Below are positions 18,406-27,479 of a stretch of 64,000 nt of DNA, in pieces. The first letter of the stretch is position 1. Every line of letters starts with the position of its first letter. Made by a program: the position numbers and the translations under genes. Source of the DNA: Hyphomicrobiales bacterium. GTDB lineage: Bacteria; Pseudomonadota; Alphaproteobacteria; Rhizobiales; Rhizobiaceae. Location: contig UCNG01000011.1 in assembly GCA_900473915.1 (NCBI GenBank), forward strand, positions 358,976 to 422,975, in the 5' to 3' direction. The notes beneath the pieces are model-generated. The model was not told the DNA's origin, did not search any database, and saw nothing but the letters and a program-made list of their open reading frames with translations.

Positions 18406-19260
18406 ATGTCCGAATCTATCCGTGAGCGTCTCAAGGCCAGCCTGGAAGCTGGCACCGCCGCCGACAGCTTGATAGCGAACTACATGCTTATCAATCTGAA
18501 CACGCTCCCCTTCGAGAACGCGGCGACGCTTGCGGAAAAAATCGGGGTCGGCGAAGTCACGATCGGACGGTTTTGTCGCAAGCTCGGATACCGGCATTTC
18601 AAGGACTTGAAGAAGGATTTGGGTGAATCCATCGGAGACCAGCCATGGCTGGTGGGCGACCGTCTCAAGGAGTTCACCGAACAGAGCAATCAGGGCGATG
18701 CTTCCGCAAAGATACTTGAAAAGGAAATCGCTGCCCTGGTTCATATTCACGAATTTACCCGCAAGCCCGAATGGACCCGCGCTGCCAGTCGCCTCGCGAG
18801 CGCCAACAGGATATTCGTCGTCGGGTTTCAGACCGAGCGCGGTCTGGCGCAATATTTCGCAAACCAATTGCAATATCTACGGGACGGCGTTTTCCTCGTC
18901 GACACATCCAGTGGTAATTTTCAGGAAATATTTCTGGCGGACCACGCCGATTCCGCGCTCGTCATGTTCGAGGCGAGAAAATATTCCAACCTTGCCATGC
19001 TGCTTGCCCAGAAGGCAAAGGAACTGAGTATTCCGATCACGCTTTTTACCGATCCTTACTGCCACTGGTGCAGAGGCGTTGCTAGCGAAACGTTCAATGT
19101 ACCGACTGAACTGGGGACCTTCTGGGACTCGACCGCAATGATGGGTGTTCTGGGCAATCTGCTGTTGAACGAGGTGGTCAACCAGATCGGACCTTCGGTG
19201 GAGGAGCGGATGAACAGTATATCGGCTCTCTATAATCACTTTACCGGCCACGTGAAATGA
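18406..19260 (+). CDS. RpiR/MurR-family transcriptional regulator (HTH plus SIS domain)
   Basis: 284 aa. The N-terminal RpiR helix-turn-helix covers about residues 1-80 (LAEKIGVGEVTIGRFCRKLG is the recognition region). A SIS domain follows (about 120-250, with IFVVGFQTERGLAQYF), the fold that binds phosphosugars or related ligands. An AAAGGGAGAG site precedes the ATG at 18406. It is divergent from the peptide importer operon and has an inverted repeat just upstream, so it most likely controls that operon in response to a metabolite of the imported compound. An SIS regulator beside a peptide importer hints at a muropeptide or amino-sugar link, but that is only inference. Confidence 0.88.
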   Translation: MSESIRERLKASLEAGTAADSLIANYMLINLNTLPFENAATLAEKIGVGEVTIGRFCRKLGYRHFKDLKKDLGESIGDQPWLVGDRLKEFTEQSNQGDASAKILEKEIAALVHIHEFTRKPEWTRAASRLASANRIFVVGFQTERGLAQYFANQLQYLRDGVFLVDTSSGNFQEIFLADHADSALVMFEARKYSNLAMLLAQKAKELSIPITLFTDPYCHWCRGVASETFNVPTELGTFWDSTAMMGVLGNLLLNEVVNQIGPSVEERMNSISALYNHFTGHVK

Positions 19261-19284
19261 ACGGCCTCCTTCCATGCCCTTGGC

Positions 19285-19572
19285 CTGCACCCATGAGGTG
19301 ATCCGTTTGGAATGTTAGTGCAAACGCCGGGATGTCGGCGGTCAACGCCGCTTCATCGTCCGGGATCTTGGCGATCTTGCGCTGTGGAACAATGCTGACC
19401 GAGACCCGGCAGGCCCGTCTCTCGGACATACCCGGTTCCTCGGTGACGTGATCCACGCAAGCGCGGCGACGAACGGGACTCAGAAGTTTCCCTTGGCACC
19501 CTCAGCCATCTTGCTCAGGGAAGGTCTGAAACGGCGCGCCGCTGCCAACGCCTTCGTGGAGAATTGACTGTA
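19285..19572 (-). mobile_element. Relic of an IS3-family insertion sequence (orfA end, orfB start)
   Basis: On the minus strand the end of an orfA-like frame (KMAEG...GNF then TGA) is followed by an orfB-like start, PVRRRACVDHV then MSERRACRV, typical of IS3-family integrase transposases. A one-base deletion follows: the next frame reads LGQHCSTAQ, matching the usual LGQHRSTQ, while the open frame continues as DDEAALTADI and then loses similarity near 19320. No DDE core or terminal repeats remain, so it cannot move. It marks the edge of the 19.5-22 kb accessory patch. Confidence 0.6.
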
Positions 19573-19575
19573 TCC

Positions 19576-20379
19576 CTATGCGAGGAATTCCGTCAGGCAG
19601 AACCGAACTTGCCGGGCACATTCCACTGGGGCCATATGGGTTTGGCATTTCAGAACCCACAGTTGGGCATTTTGAATGCCGCTTCTGGCGGATTCCATCG
19701 TACCGTCCCCGAAAAACTGATCCCGCTCGCCACCGATTATCAGCGTTCTTGCTGTGATTGAGGCCAAATCGGCTGGCCGCGCCTCTGTTATCAGTTGAAG
19801 GTATCGGACAATGACTTGGCCTGAATTCATTTTCTCAGCAAGTTTTTTGCGGTCGATCCAAAACTTCATCTTCAGGAGAAGATTCAGCAACGGATTGCGG
19901 AATATCGTGGTAAAGTCGTCTACCAGCTGGTGGTATTCTTCTCGTGCGGCGAACTGTTCCTGCCGACGGATGCGCCTCTCGCCTTCTTTGCTGAATTTGT
20001 GAGCGCTCGCCACCAGAACAAGGTTCTTGATCCATCCTGCGTGTCTGGCGGCAAGCCGCGTCGCCAGCAACCCGCCATAGGATATTCCCATAAGGGTAGA
20101 GGCCTGGGGGTTTATTGAACGGATTGCCAGTTCAATATCCGCAACGATCGTCTCGATGGTTGCATCCGGATGGGGTTGCTGATCGTAACCGATCAGAATG
20201 AAGCCCCGCTTCGCCGGAAGCATGCGCGCAACTCGTGTTGCATCCCGCTGCATTCTTTCAAAGCTGTGCTTGCGCACAAATCCCTGTCCGCCATTGATGA
20301 CGATCACAGGGTCAGTTTGATCTTCCGTGCGAAGATAGGGAATTTTGCCAAGCAGAAAGCCGGTTTGAAAATTGGTCAT
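19576..20379 (-). CDS. Alpha/beta hydrolase
   Basis: 267 aa, TGAGGA site before the ATG at 20379. The nucleophile elbow is GISYGG (98-103, Ser100). A plausible acid is in GGERDQFF and the histidine in CQTHMAP near the C-terminus, completing a catalytic triad. The N-terminal strand VIVINGGQGF carries the oxyanion-hole region. There is no signal peptide. It lies between an IS relic and a DUF2087 gene in an AT-richer patch; the substrate cannot be predicted. Confidence 0.78.
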   Translation of the reverse strand: MTNFQTGFLLGKIPYLRTEDQTDPVIVINGGQGFVRKHSFERMQRDATRVARMLPAKRGFILIGYDQQPHPDATIETIVADIELAIRSINPQASTLMGISYGGLLATRLAARHAGWIKNLVLVASAHKFSKEGERRIRRQEQFAAREEYHQLVDDFTTIFRNPLLNLLLKMKFWIDRKKLAEKMNSGQVIVRYLQLITEARPADLASITARTLIIGGERDQFFGDGTMESARSGIQNAQLWVLKCQTHMAPVECARQVRFCLTEFLA

Positions 20380-20429
20380 GATGTTTCCTCAGCAGCGATA
20401 GCTGCTTTCGTCAGGCGATGGATGTCGGC

Positions 20430-20960
20430 TTATTTTAAAGCGACGAGGCGCACGGCAGCCTGCGCTTCGGCAGGCATCGGCTGTTCGATGCGGCGATAGA
20501 CACGACCGTCGCGGGTCCGCGAAACCAATCCCGTATCGCATAGTTCGCGCCGCAGCAGAGCATGATCGCCAAAGCTGTGCCATGATTTCAACTGCGCGTT
20601 TACTTCACCCTCTGTCAGATCGGTTCGGGCGGGTATTCGTGACCACAAGATCCATAGTACCAGTATCTGATCCGACCGCTTGCTGGGGAAACGTGTGAGA
20701 ACCTTCTGCTTGTCAAAGCAGCGAGCTACGCGCTCGACATGCGTCTGATTAATGACAGGCTGCCGATCTTCCGTGATCTTTTCCGATTTTTCGACGCCGG
20801 CCCGCAAATGCTGGAAATTTTTATAACCGGCACCTTTGGCGAGGATATTCAGAACCTCGACATGAGAGAGCGGTTTATCCCGCTCGGCCAACGCACTGCG
20901 TAAACTGCGAGCCAAACTGGAAATGTCGTTGACATGAAATGGTATCAATTCCCTAGGCAT
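20430..20960 (-). CDS. DUF2087 domain protein
   Basis: 176 aa. The C-terminal half resembles DUF2087 (LTRFPSKRSDQILVLWIL, then a helical segment with SFGDHALLRREL and a final DGRVYRR strand), a small winged-helix-like domain often attached to regulators. The N-terminal part (SSLARSLRSALAERDKPLSHVEVLNIL, then GYKNFQHL) resembles the small helical module of glyoxalase-superfamily-related proteins. The role is not established, though DNA binding is plausible. It lies upstream of the alpha/beta hydrolase on the same strand with a 50-base gap. Confidence 0.68.
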   Translation of the reverse strand: MPRELIPFHVNDISSLARSLRSALAERDKPLSHVEVLNILAKGAGYKNFQHLRAGVEKSEKITEDRQPVINQTHVERVARCFDKQKVLTRFPSKRSDQILVLWILWSRIPARTDLTEGEVNAQLKSWHSFGDHALLRRELCDTGLVSRTRDGRVYRRIEQPMPAEAQAAVRLVALK

Positions 20961-21398
20961 GATCCCTGATCCTCAAGGCGTGCCGTTCAATAGAAAATCG
21001 GTGATCGCCATTCCGACGCGGCACGAGGAAGGTGTATGCGTCAAGGAAACAAATAATGCAGGTTTAGCTTGCCCGAGGGCGGCGATGCCTAGGTGAACTG
21101 CTGACCGGTCAGCCGTATAGCAGCAATGCGAACCGCGAGCAAGAGCGGATACAGTCCGTCCGGCCATCACCTCATGAATGGCTTGCGTCAGGTGCGTCGG
21201 CCGCCTGCAGGACATTCACCCCAGAGAACGATTGGGAACGTATGGACAGGAAGCTCTGCCGCAAGGCAAGCGCCTCTTGACCTTCGTCAGAATTTGGTTT
21301 CAACTAAAATCTGGGTACAATAGCCCACGTCGTTGGCGGACGATTTCGAAACCGCGCTGACTTATTGTCGGCTTTCTCTCAAAATCTAGGGAAGTGTT
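20961..21398. other. Intergenic stretch without a convincing gene
   Basis: About 440 bases between the divergent DUF2087 and GNAT genes. An 80-codon minus-strand frame (20973-21215) has no ribosome-binding site or recognisable family and is probably not a gene. The promoters of both neighbours should be here. I see no clear operator or repeat. Confidence 0.35.
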
Positions 21399-21890
21399 AT
21401 GAGTGAGATAGTCGTCTCGCGGGATGCCGAGATTTCGTTTCGGCGTATCTCCGCTTTGACCGTCACCGATGTTTGCGCTCTCAGCGAAACTTTGTCGGAC
21501 GCCGAACGCAATGTGGTCGCAGACAATGGTACGTCCATCGCTGAAGCGCATTTTTCAGAGAACGCGTGGTTCCGCGCCATCTATGCCGATGAGACTCTGA
21601 TCGGCTTCATCATGCTGCACATTGGAGCTGATCATGACGACGGTATCGACTGCCCCGGCGTCTTTCTATGGCGGTTTATGATCGCCGGCCCCTATCAGAG
21701 GATGGGGTTCGGAAAGAAGGCAATCAGCTTGCTGGTCCGAGACCTGAAAGTAAGAGGGTTCAAGGAACTCTATACGAGCTACGGCTTGGGAGAAGGCAGT
21801 CCGGAAGAGTTCTATAAGCGTCTTGGTTTCACTCCGACTGGAGACACCTATGACGACGAGCTTGAAGCGGTTCTGAATTTCAGCCACTGA
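21399..21890 (+). CDS. GNAT-family N-acetyltransferase
   Basis: 163 aa. The acetyl-CoA pyrophosphate loop is GPYQRMGFGKKAI (about 99-111), matching Q/RxxGxG/A of motif A. It is preceded by the beta-strand ETLIGFIMLHIG and followed by AISLLVRDLK and the closing EEFYKRLGFTPTG. Such enzymes acetylate amines of small molecules, antibiotics or proteins. A GGGAAG site lies 5 bases before the ATG. It is a single gene followed by a hairpin, in an accessory patch; the substrate is unknown. Confidence 0.85.
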   Translation: MSEIVVSRDAEISFRRISALTVTDVCALSETLSDAERNVVADNGTSIAEAHFSENAWFRAIYADETLIGFIMLHIGADHDDGIDCPGVFLWRFMIAGPYQRMGFGKKAISLLVRDLKVRGFKELYTSYGLGEGSPEEFYKRLGFTPTGDTYDDELEAVLNFSH

Positions 21891-21915
21891 GACTCAATCC
21901 ACTGACGAACCTTGG

Positions 21916-21933
21916 AGGCCGGGCTCCCGGCCT
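21916..21933 (+). terminator. Rho-independent-like terminator after the GNAT gene
   Basis: AGGCCGGG and CCCGGCCT form an 8-base GC-rich stem (CT at the centre, effective loop 4), 26 bases after the stop, followed by a moderately T-rich stretch (TATCGTTCTGTTT). Confidence 0.55.
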
Positions 21934-22240
21934 TATCGTTCTGTTTCCCATCTACGTCTTTTACGACAAGGAGGATAGTTCTCGCGAACTGCAATTTGAC
22001 GGCGCTTGGCGCGAGCGTTTCTGAATTGCACCATCCAAAGGCACCCAAGAGAAAGGCGCAAGTAGTCCAAATTGACCGAACGGTCGCCTTTTCTTGCTTT
22101 GCGCCATTCTCCAAATAATTAAACCAGCACCAGCTTCATCCTAACAAGAAGCCGCCTGTCCCCCCCCTGAAATCGACAGTCACAGGACACCCAAAAGCAG
22201 TGCCGTGTCTAGCTGTTTGGTCCTAGGATGTATTGATGGA
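21934..22240. other. Intergenic stretch, no gene seen
   Basis: About 300 bases between the GNAT terminator and the end of the convergent AraC-family gene. Short frames on both strands show no family features or ribosome-binding site. Nothing further recognised. Confidence 0.35.
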
Positions 22241-23197
22241 TTATCGTGCGCGGCGCACGGTTTCGGATGGAAGATGGCCAAAGCGCTGGCGATAATCGGC
22301 CGAGAACAGGCCCATATGGTTGAAAGCCCAGGCCATGGCGATACGCGTAATATCACCGGGCCCGGCATATCCACGGGTAAGTTCCGCATGCACCTTGTCC
22401 AGCCGCATGTTCTTGAAAACGCCGAGCGGCGTGTTGCCACGGATACTGCGGAAGGTGCGATGCAAGGTGCGGGCGCTGGTGCCTGTTGCGTCGACCAGCT
22501 CCTGCAAGGTCAGTTGCTTGTCGAGATTGTCGAGCATGAATTTTTCGGCACGCTGGATATAGCTTGGAACCACGCTCGCCAGCGGTCTTGCGTAGAGCTG
22601 CGTATCGAGCGCCGCCGCAAGTGACGCCATCAGACTGTCTTCCAGCCGCTCCGACAAACCACCATGGAAAAATGCTTCCTTGTCCTTCTCGATCTCGTTC
22701 ATGACGAAATGCGCCAGATGATAGAAGGCATGCCCCACTGGCGTGTCGAAGGACACGACCCGCTTTTTATGGGTAAACTGCTCGATGAACTCCTTGCCGC
22801 CCAGAATGTCGATCTGGGCATCGTTAAGGCTGAAGATCAACATACGCGTGGACGGGTGAAATTCAAGGTCGATGGCCGAATGCGCATCGACCAGCTGGGC
22901 ATTCATGCCCGACTGATACAAAAGCTCGTCGCCGCGCCGGTCACGTGAGACGAAGATACCCTGCAACGGAACCTGCAACAAGGTCATATCGTTATGCGCG
23001 TCCACCTCGATGCGTGCATGACCGCCGATGCGGATCGCCGTCAGGCCGAAGGGACGCATGCGCCCGTGTGCGACTTCCGTGCGGTAGGTCCGGCTGGATT
23101 TCTTCGAGATGCGGCAAGGCCGGAGCAGCCCGGACATAGTATCCTGGAACGAATCAATGGACGGCGAAAGCCGGTGCATATAGCTCGTAGTCAGCAT
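22241..23197 (-). CDS. AraC-family transcriptional regulator
   Basis: 318 aa from the ATG at 23197, with GGGGAA 9 bases upstream (a GTG directly before it is an alternative). An AraC_binding_2-type sensor domain fills about residues 20-190. A C-terminal AraC double helix-turn-helix follows (LTLQELVDATGTSARTLHRTFRSIRG and the second helix through DITRIAMAWAFNHMGLFSADYRQRFG). FeaR/XylS-like regulators of this architecture usually activate aromatic or amine catabolism. It is divergent from the flavin monooxygenase, cupin and importer genes, so it is probably their activator. A MarR-type palindrome lies about 37 bases upstream of its start. Confidence 0.87.
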   Translation of the reverse strand: MLTTSYMHRLSPSIDSFQDTMSGLLRPCRISKKSSRTYRTEVAHGRMRPFGLTAIRIGGHARIEVDAHNDMTLLQVPLQGIFVSRDRRGDELLYQSGMNAQLVDAHSAIDLEFHPSTRMLIFSLNDAQIDILGGKEFIEQFTHKKRVVSFDTPVGHAFYHLAHFVMNEIEKDKEAFFHGGLSERLEDSLMASLAAALDTQLYARPLASVVPSYIQRAEKFMLDNLDKQLTLQELVDATGTSARTLHRTFRSIRGNTPLGVFKNMRLDKVHAELTRGYAGPGDITRIAMAWAFNHMGLFSADYRQRFGHLPSETVRRAR

Positions 23198-23233
23198 CAC
23201 GATATTCCCCGTATCTCATTTAGAGAGCATTTT

Positions 23234-23249
23234 ATTTTAAGATTAAAGT
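23234..23249. promoter_or_regulatory. Operator candidate, ATTTTAA-N2-TTAAAGT
   Basis: A 16-base near-palindrome (6 of 7 arm positions) in the divergent AraC/monooxygenase region. It matches 13 of 16 bases with the perfect palindrome ATTTTAA-N2-TTAAAAT at the promoter of the aminobenzoyl-CoA operon (38578-38593), suggesting one shared regulator. Confidence 0.4.
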
Positions 23250-23411
23250 ATCACGCTGCGCCCAGAGCGCAAGCATCGCGAATATTTTGCCAGAAAGCGT
23301 GTTTCTGGCGGTTTCCTGTCAGGCATGGCGTTTTGGTGATAGACAGCGTCGTTCCCGCTTTTATCGTTAGGCCTAGGCGCCAGAGAGCAGCCAGAAAAAA
23401 GGGAACCGCGA

Positions 23412-24680
23412 ATGAAAGCGATTATCGTTGGAGGAGGCATTGGCGGCCTCACCATGGCACTGATGCTGCATGCACGGGGCATTGACTGCCGGATTTTCGA
23501 AGCAGCGCCGGAAGTCCGCGAATTGGGCGTTGGCATCAATGTTCTTCCGCACGCCATACGCGAACTGGCCGAAATCGGCCTGCTCCCCGCGCTCGACGCC
23601 ACCGGCATCCGCACCCGTGAGCTGATTTACGCCACACGGCAGGGTCAGGAAATCTGGCGCGAACCGCGCGGCATGGATGCGGGCTATGACGTCCCGCAAT
23701 TTTCTATCCATCGCGGATATTTGCAGAAACTGCTTTATGACGCGGTGATCCAGCGGCTTGGACCAGACGCCATCGTCACGGACCAGCGCTGCGTCGGCTA
23801 TGCACAGAACGAAGGTTCGGCGACCATTCACTTTGCCGAAGGGTCGAAAATTGCATCTGCAACTGCAGATGTCATCATCGGCGCGGATGGCATCCATTCC
23901 GTCATCCGGCAGCAGATGTTCCCGAACGAAGCCGGTCTCAAATGGAATGGCGTCATGATGTGGCGCGGCGCTGTTGAAAGCGACCCGTTCCTTGACGGTC
24001 GCACCATGATCGTCGCTGGCGGCTTTACCTATAAGCTGGTGCTTTATCCGATAGCCAGGGGCACCACGCCCGGCAAAATTCTCAACAACTGGGTTGTGAC
24101 CTATCGTCCCGGCACCGACGGATCACCTGCCCCGAAGCGCGAGGACTGGAGCCGTCGCGGCACGCATGAAGAGCTGATGCCCCATGTCGAAAAATTCGGC
24201 ATCAATGTCGTGGACCTCGCCGCTCTGGTGCGGGCAACCGATACATTCTTCGAATATCCGATGTGCGACCGCGATCCCGCCCGTTGGTGGACGGATGGCC
24301 GCGTGGCGCTGATCGGCGACGCCGCCCATCCGATGTATCCGGTGGGGTCGAATGGCGCGAGCCAGGCGATCATCGACGCGCGCACGCTGGCTGATCATCT
24401 TGCCACCGCTGAGCATGGCCGCGCAGCACTTGCCGCCTATCAGTCCATCCGCCTGCCCGCGACGGCGGAAATCGTCAGGCTTAACCGGCTGGGTGGCCCG
24501 GAAGGCGTCATTGATGAGGTCGAACGTCGCGCACCGTCCGGCGTTGCCGATCTGGACGGCATCATCAGCTTTGCCGAGCGCGAAGCAATCGTTCGCGGCT
24601 ATGCCGCGAAGGCTGGCTTTTCAACACTGCAGGTCAACCGGAAAGTGACCCCGCTTCTGCCTGAAAATTTGCATCTTTAA
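23412..24680 (+). CDS. FAD-dependent aromatic monooxygenase (flavin-dependent oxidoreductase)
   Basis: 422 aa. It shows three hallmarks of single-component class A flavoprotein hydroxylases: an N-terminal dinucleotide motif IVGGGIGGL (5-13), the DG motif in VIIGADGIHS, and the second FAD motif VALIGDAAHPMYPVGSNG. These use NAD(P)H and O2 to hydroxylate aromatic acids (salicylate hydroxylase / PhzS-like group). A GGGAAC site precedes the ATG. It starts the plus-strand set monooxygenase, cupin, LivKHMGF, aryl-CoA ligase. Its substrate is probably an aromatic acid handled by this island, but it is distinct from the fused CoA-ester monooxygenase at 38.6 kb. Confidence 0.87.
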   Translation: MKAIIVGGGIGGLTMALMLHARGIDCRIFEAAPEVRELGVGINVLPHAIRELAEIGLLPALDATGIRTRELIYATRQGQEIWREPRGMDAGYDVPQFSIHRGYLQKLLYDAVIQRLGPDAIVTDQRCVGYAQNEGSATIHFAEGSKIASATADVIIGADGIHSVIRQQMFPNEAGLKWNGVMMWRGAVESDPFLDGRTMIVAGGFTYKLVLYPIARGTTPGKILNNWVVTYRPGTDGSPAPKREDWSRRGTHEELMPHVEKFGINVVDLAALVRATDTFFEYPMCDRDPARWWTDGRVALIGDAAHPMYPVGSNGASQAIIDARTLADHLATAEHGRAALAAYQSIRLPATAEIVRLNRLGGPEGVIDEVERRAPSGVADLDGIISFAEREAIVRGYAAKAGFSTLQVNRKVTPLLPENLHL

Positions 24681-24700
24681 TATTGTGAAGGGAAATTAGA

Positions 24701-25147
24701 GTGACTGATCTTCCAGCTGGCGTGACCAAATCCGGCTCCTCCGTGGACGGTGTTGTCTGGCATATCCTGGGCCAGACCTATGTGCCCAAGCATGTCTGCG
24801 AAAGCTCCATGTCGTGGCACGCAACCTTTCCTCCCGGCACCTTCGTACCGCCGCATATCCACACCACGCAGGAAGAATTCATCTATGTGCTGGAAGGACG
24901 CTTCGACCTGCTTCTCGACGGCAAGGAAGCCGTTGCAGAGGCTGGCGATCTCGTCTGCCTGCCGCGCAACGTGTCACATGGCATTTTCAACAAGACCGAA
25001 CAGCCGGTGAAGTGCGTTTTCTGGGTTTCGCCCACCGCAAAACTCTGGGACCTGTTCGTTCGCATCAACAATGTCGGCAATCCCGCTGAAATAGTTCGCG
25101 TTGCGCCGACACATGAGGTTGAATTTTTGCCCGCGCCAGAAGAATAA
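24701..25147 (+). CDS. Cupin-domain protein
   Basis: 148 aa from a GTG start with AAGGGA upstream. A single cupin_2 barrel contains motif 1 PPHIHTTQEEFIYVLEGRF (about 51-69, metal ligands His/His/Glu) and motif 2 GDLVCLPRNVSHGIFN with its histidine. Small cupins of this kind act as dioxygenases, isomerases or ligand-binding proteins. It lies 20 bases after the flavin monooxygenase, so it probably acts on the product of that enzyme. The reaction is unknown. Confidence 0.8.
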   Translation: MTDLPAGVTKSGSSVDGVVWHILGQTYVPKHVCESSMSWHATFPPGTFVPPHIHTTQEEFIYVLEGRFDLLLDGKEAVAEAGDLVCLPRNVSHGIFNKTEQPVKCVFWVSPTAKLWDLFVRINNVGNPAEIVRVAPTHEVEFLPAPEE

Positions 25148-25262
25148 TGCATCCGCCCGGCAGGCGTATGGGAGTACATCTGCAGGGTAATAAGCATTTC
25201 CAGCATCGGACAATGCGAAAGAATAAGAAAACAAAGCAAAAATCTGCAATCGAGGTGGAACT

Positions 25263-26432
25263 ATGACAATTTCGACGAAAGCGGCTTTCGCGCTGCTCGC
25301 CGCAACCATGCTAACCGGAACCGCGCAGGCCGAGGACGGCAAGATCAAGATCGGTTTGATCTATACGCTCAGCGGACCGTCCGCCCTTTTGGGCGAACAA
25401 TCCCGCGACGGCTTCCTGCTTGCCATGGAGAAGCTGGGCAACAAGCTCGGCGGCCTCGATGCGGAAATCATCATTCAGGACGATGAACAGAAGCCGGATA
25501 TCGGCGTCAACAAGGTCCAGCAGATGATCCAGCGCGACAAGGTGGATTTCGTGGTCGGGCCGATTTTCTCCAACGTCCTCAACGCTATCGTCAAGCCTGC
25601 GACCGATTCCGGCGCGTTTCTCATCTCGACCAATGCAGGCACATCCAATCTGGCTGGCAAGGATTGCAACGCCAATCTGTTCGTCACCTCCTATCAGAAC
25701 GACCAGATGCATGAGGTTTCCGGCAAATATGCCGAAAAACAGAACTACAAGCGCGTTTTCCTGATCGCCCCGAACTATCAGGCGGGCAAGGACGCGCTGG
25801 CCGGTTTCAAGCATTCCTACAAGAACGAAGTCGCGCAGGAAATCTATGTACCGCTCGGCCAGCTGGATTATTCGGCGGAACTGGCGCAGATCGCCGCTGA
25901 ACAGCCGGACGCAGTCTATGCTTTCCTGCCCGGCGGCATGGGTGTGAATTTCGTCAAGCAATATCGTCAGGCTGGTCTTGAAGGCACGCCGTTCCTCTCC
26001 GCATTCACCGTGGATGAAACGACCCTGCCCGCGCAGCAGGATGCAGCCGTCGGCTTCTTCGCCGGTTCGAACTGGGCGCCTGATCTCGATTCACCTGCCG
26101 CCAAGGAATTCGCGACCGCCTATGAGGCGAAGTTCAAGCGCGTACCGGCAACATATGCCGTGCAGGCCTATGACGCCGCCATGCTGATCGATGCGGCCGT
26201 CAAGCAGGTCAAGGGCAATATCGCCGACAAGGACGCGTTGCGCGCTGCCATGAAAGACGCGAAATTCACCTCGCCGCGTGGTGAATTCAGCATCGGCGAC
26301 AATCACTTCCCGGTCCAGAATTTCTATTTGACCAAAGTCGTCAAGCGTGACGACGGCCAGTTCGCCACGTCCTATGTTGAAACGATTTTCAACGACTACA
26401 AGGACAATTACGCAACTGAATGCAAGATGTAA
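25263..26432 (+). CDS. Branched-chain/aromatic-acid type ABC importer binding protein (LivK family)
   Basis: 389 aa. A Sec signal peptide ends near AQA (about residue 23). The mature protein is a Peripla_BP_6 type (IKIGLIYTLSGPSALLGEQ, DFVVGPIFSN, LISTNAGTSNLAGKDC). Members next to aromatic CoA-ligase genes often bind aromatic acids such as benzoates rather than leucine. It is followed by a large hairpin and then the permease and ATPase genes. An AGGTGG site precedes the ATG. Confidence 0.88.
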   Translation: MTISTKAAFALLAATMLTGTAQAEDGKIKIGLIYTLSGPSALLGEQSRDGFLLAMEKLGNKLGGLDAEIIIQDDEQKPDIGVNKVQQMIQRDKVDFVVGPIFSNVLNAIVKPATDSGAFLISTNAGTSNLAGKDCNANLFVTSYQNDQMHEVSGKYAEKQNYKRVFLIAPNYQAGKDALAGFKHSYKNEVAQEIYVPLGQLDYSAELAQIAAEQPDAVYAFLPGGMGVNFVKQYRQAGLEGTPFLSAFTVDETTLPAQQDAAVGFFAGSNWAPDLDSPAAKEFATAYEAKFKRVPATYAVQAYDAAMLIDAAVKQVKGNIADKDALRAAMKDAKFTSPRGEFSIGDNHFPVQNFYLTKVVKRDDGQFATSYVETIFNDYKDNYATECKM

Positions 26433-26483
26433 CCCGGTGGAAGAAGGGTGCTCCGATGAGCCCAGTCTTCTCAATTTCCAAGT

Positions 26484-26528
26484 CTGAAACAGGTCACGCC
26501 AGCCGATCTGGCGTGACGCCGGTTTCAG
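26484..26528 (+). terminator. Large stem-loop between binding-protein and permease genes
   Basis: GTCACGCCAG and CTGGCGTGAC pair as a 10-base inner stem around CCGAT. CTGAAAC and GTTTCAG form a 7-base outer stem separated by a small internal loop. There is no T-run. Such hairpins between an SBP gene and its permease genes commonly stabilise the upstream mRNA or partly terminate, giving excess binding protein. Confidence 0.55.
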
Positions 26529-26552
26529 TACAACGAGTTCCGGACGTCCCCC

Positions 26553-27479
26553 ATGCTCAATCTTTTTCTGCTGCAATCCCTTAACGGGATTCAGTTCGGC
26601 ATTTTGCTCTTTCTCGTCGCCGCCGGGCTGACGCTGATCTTCGGCGTCATGGACCTGATCAATCTGGCGCATGGCGTGCTTTATATGGTCGGCGCTTATC
26701 TGACCGCGAGTTTCACTGCCATGACCGGCAGCTTCTTCTATGGCATCATGATTGCGCTTCCCGTCACGCTGATCATCGGCATCGTGCTGGAAGTGCTGGT
26801 CTTTCGACGATTATATGAACGAAGCCATCTCGATCAGGTTCTGGCGACCTTCGGGCTGATCCTGATCGTGAATGAACTGGTGAAGATCATCTGGGGTGCC
26901 GCACCGCTCAGCGTGCCGATGCCGGAATCGCTCTCCGGTTCCATCCAGCTTTTCGGAAACCTGCGCTATCCCGTCTATCGCCTGCTGATCATCGCGGCGG
27001 GGCTTCTGACGGCGGCAGGTCTCTATGTCCTCGTCAATCACACGCGCATCGGCATGCTGCTGCGCGCCGGAGCAACCAATGGCGACATGGTGTCGGCCCT
27101 TGGCATCAATATCCGCCGCCTGTTCATGGTCGTGTTCGGCTTGGGCGCGATGCTTGCAGGCTTTGCCGGTGGCATGGTCTCGCCCATCCTCTCGGTTGAT
27201 CCCGGCATGGGCGATTCCATCCTGATCCTCACCTTCGTCGTCATCGTGATCGGCGGCGTCGGTTCCGTTCGTGGCGCTTTTGTTGCGGCCATTGCCGTTG
27301 GCCTCGTCGATACGCTGGGCCGCACCTTCGGGCCGATTCTGCTGCGCAATCTGCTCGACCCCGCCGCAGCCTCGCAAATGGGCCGCACGCTGGTGCCGAT
27401 GCTCACCTATATTCTGATGGCAGCCGTGCTCTATTTCCGCCCGACAGGCCTCTTCCCGGTACAGGGAGGAACGCGATGA
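26553..27479 (+). CDS. Branched-chain type ABC importer permease, LivH family
   Basis: 308 aa membrane protein with about eight hydrophobic helices, opening FLLQSLNGIQFGILLFLVAAGLTLIFGVMDLINLAHG, the standard LivH N-terminus (quoted in parts: GLTLIFGVMDLINLAHG). The region GVGSVRGAFVAAIAVGLVDT is conserved in the family. Its stop overlaps the LivM-type start by 4 bases (ATGA). It forms half of the channel for the island's importer. Confidence 0.9.
   Translation: MLNLFLLQSLNGIQFGILLFLVAAGLTLIFGVMDLINLAHGVLYMVGAYLTASFTAMTGSFFYGIMIALPVTLIIGIVLEVLVFRRLYERSHLDQVLATFGLILIVNELVKIIWGAAPLSVPMPESLSGSIQLFGNLRYPVYRLLIIAAGLLTAAGLYVLVNHTRIGMLLRAGATNGDMVSALGINIRRLFMVVFGLGAMLAGFAGGMVSPILSVDPGMGDSILILTFVVIVIGGVGSVRGAFVAAIAVGLVDTLGRTFGPILLRNLLDPAAASQMGRTLVPMLTYILMAAVLYFRPTGLFPVQGGTR

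Noticed and set aside
20973-21215. 80-codon minus-strand frame
   Set aside because: No start signal or recognisable family, and it lies in a divergent promoter region.
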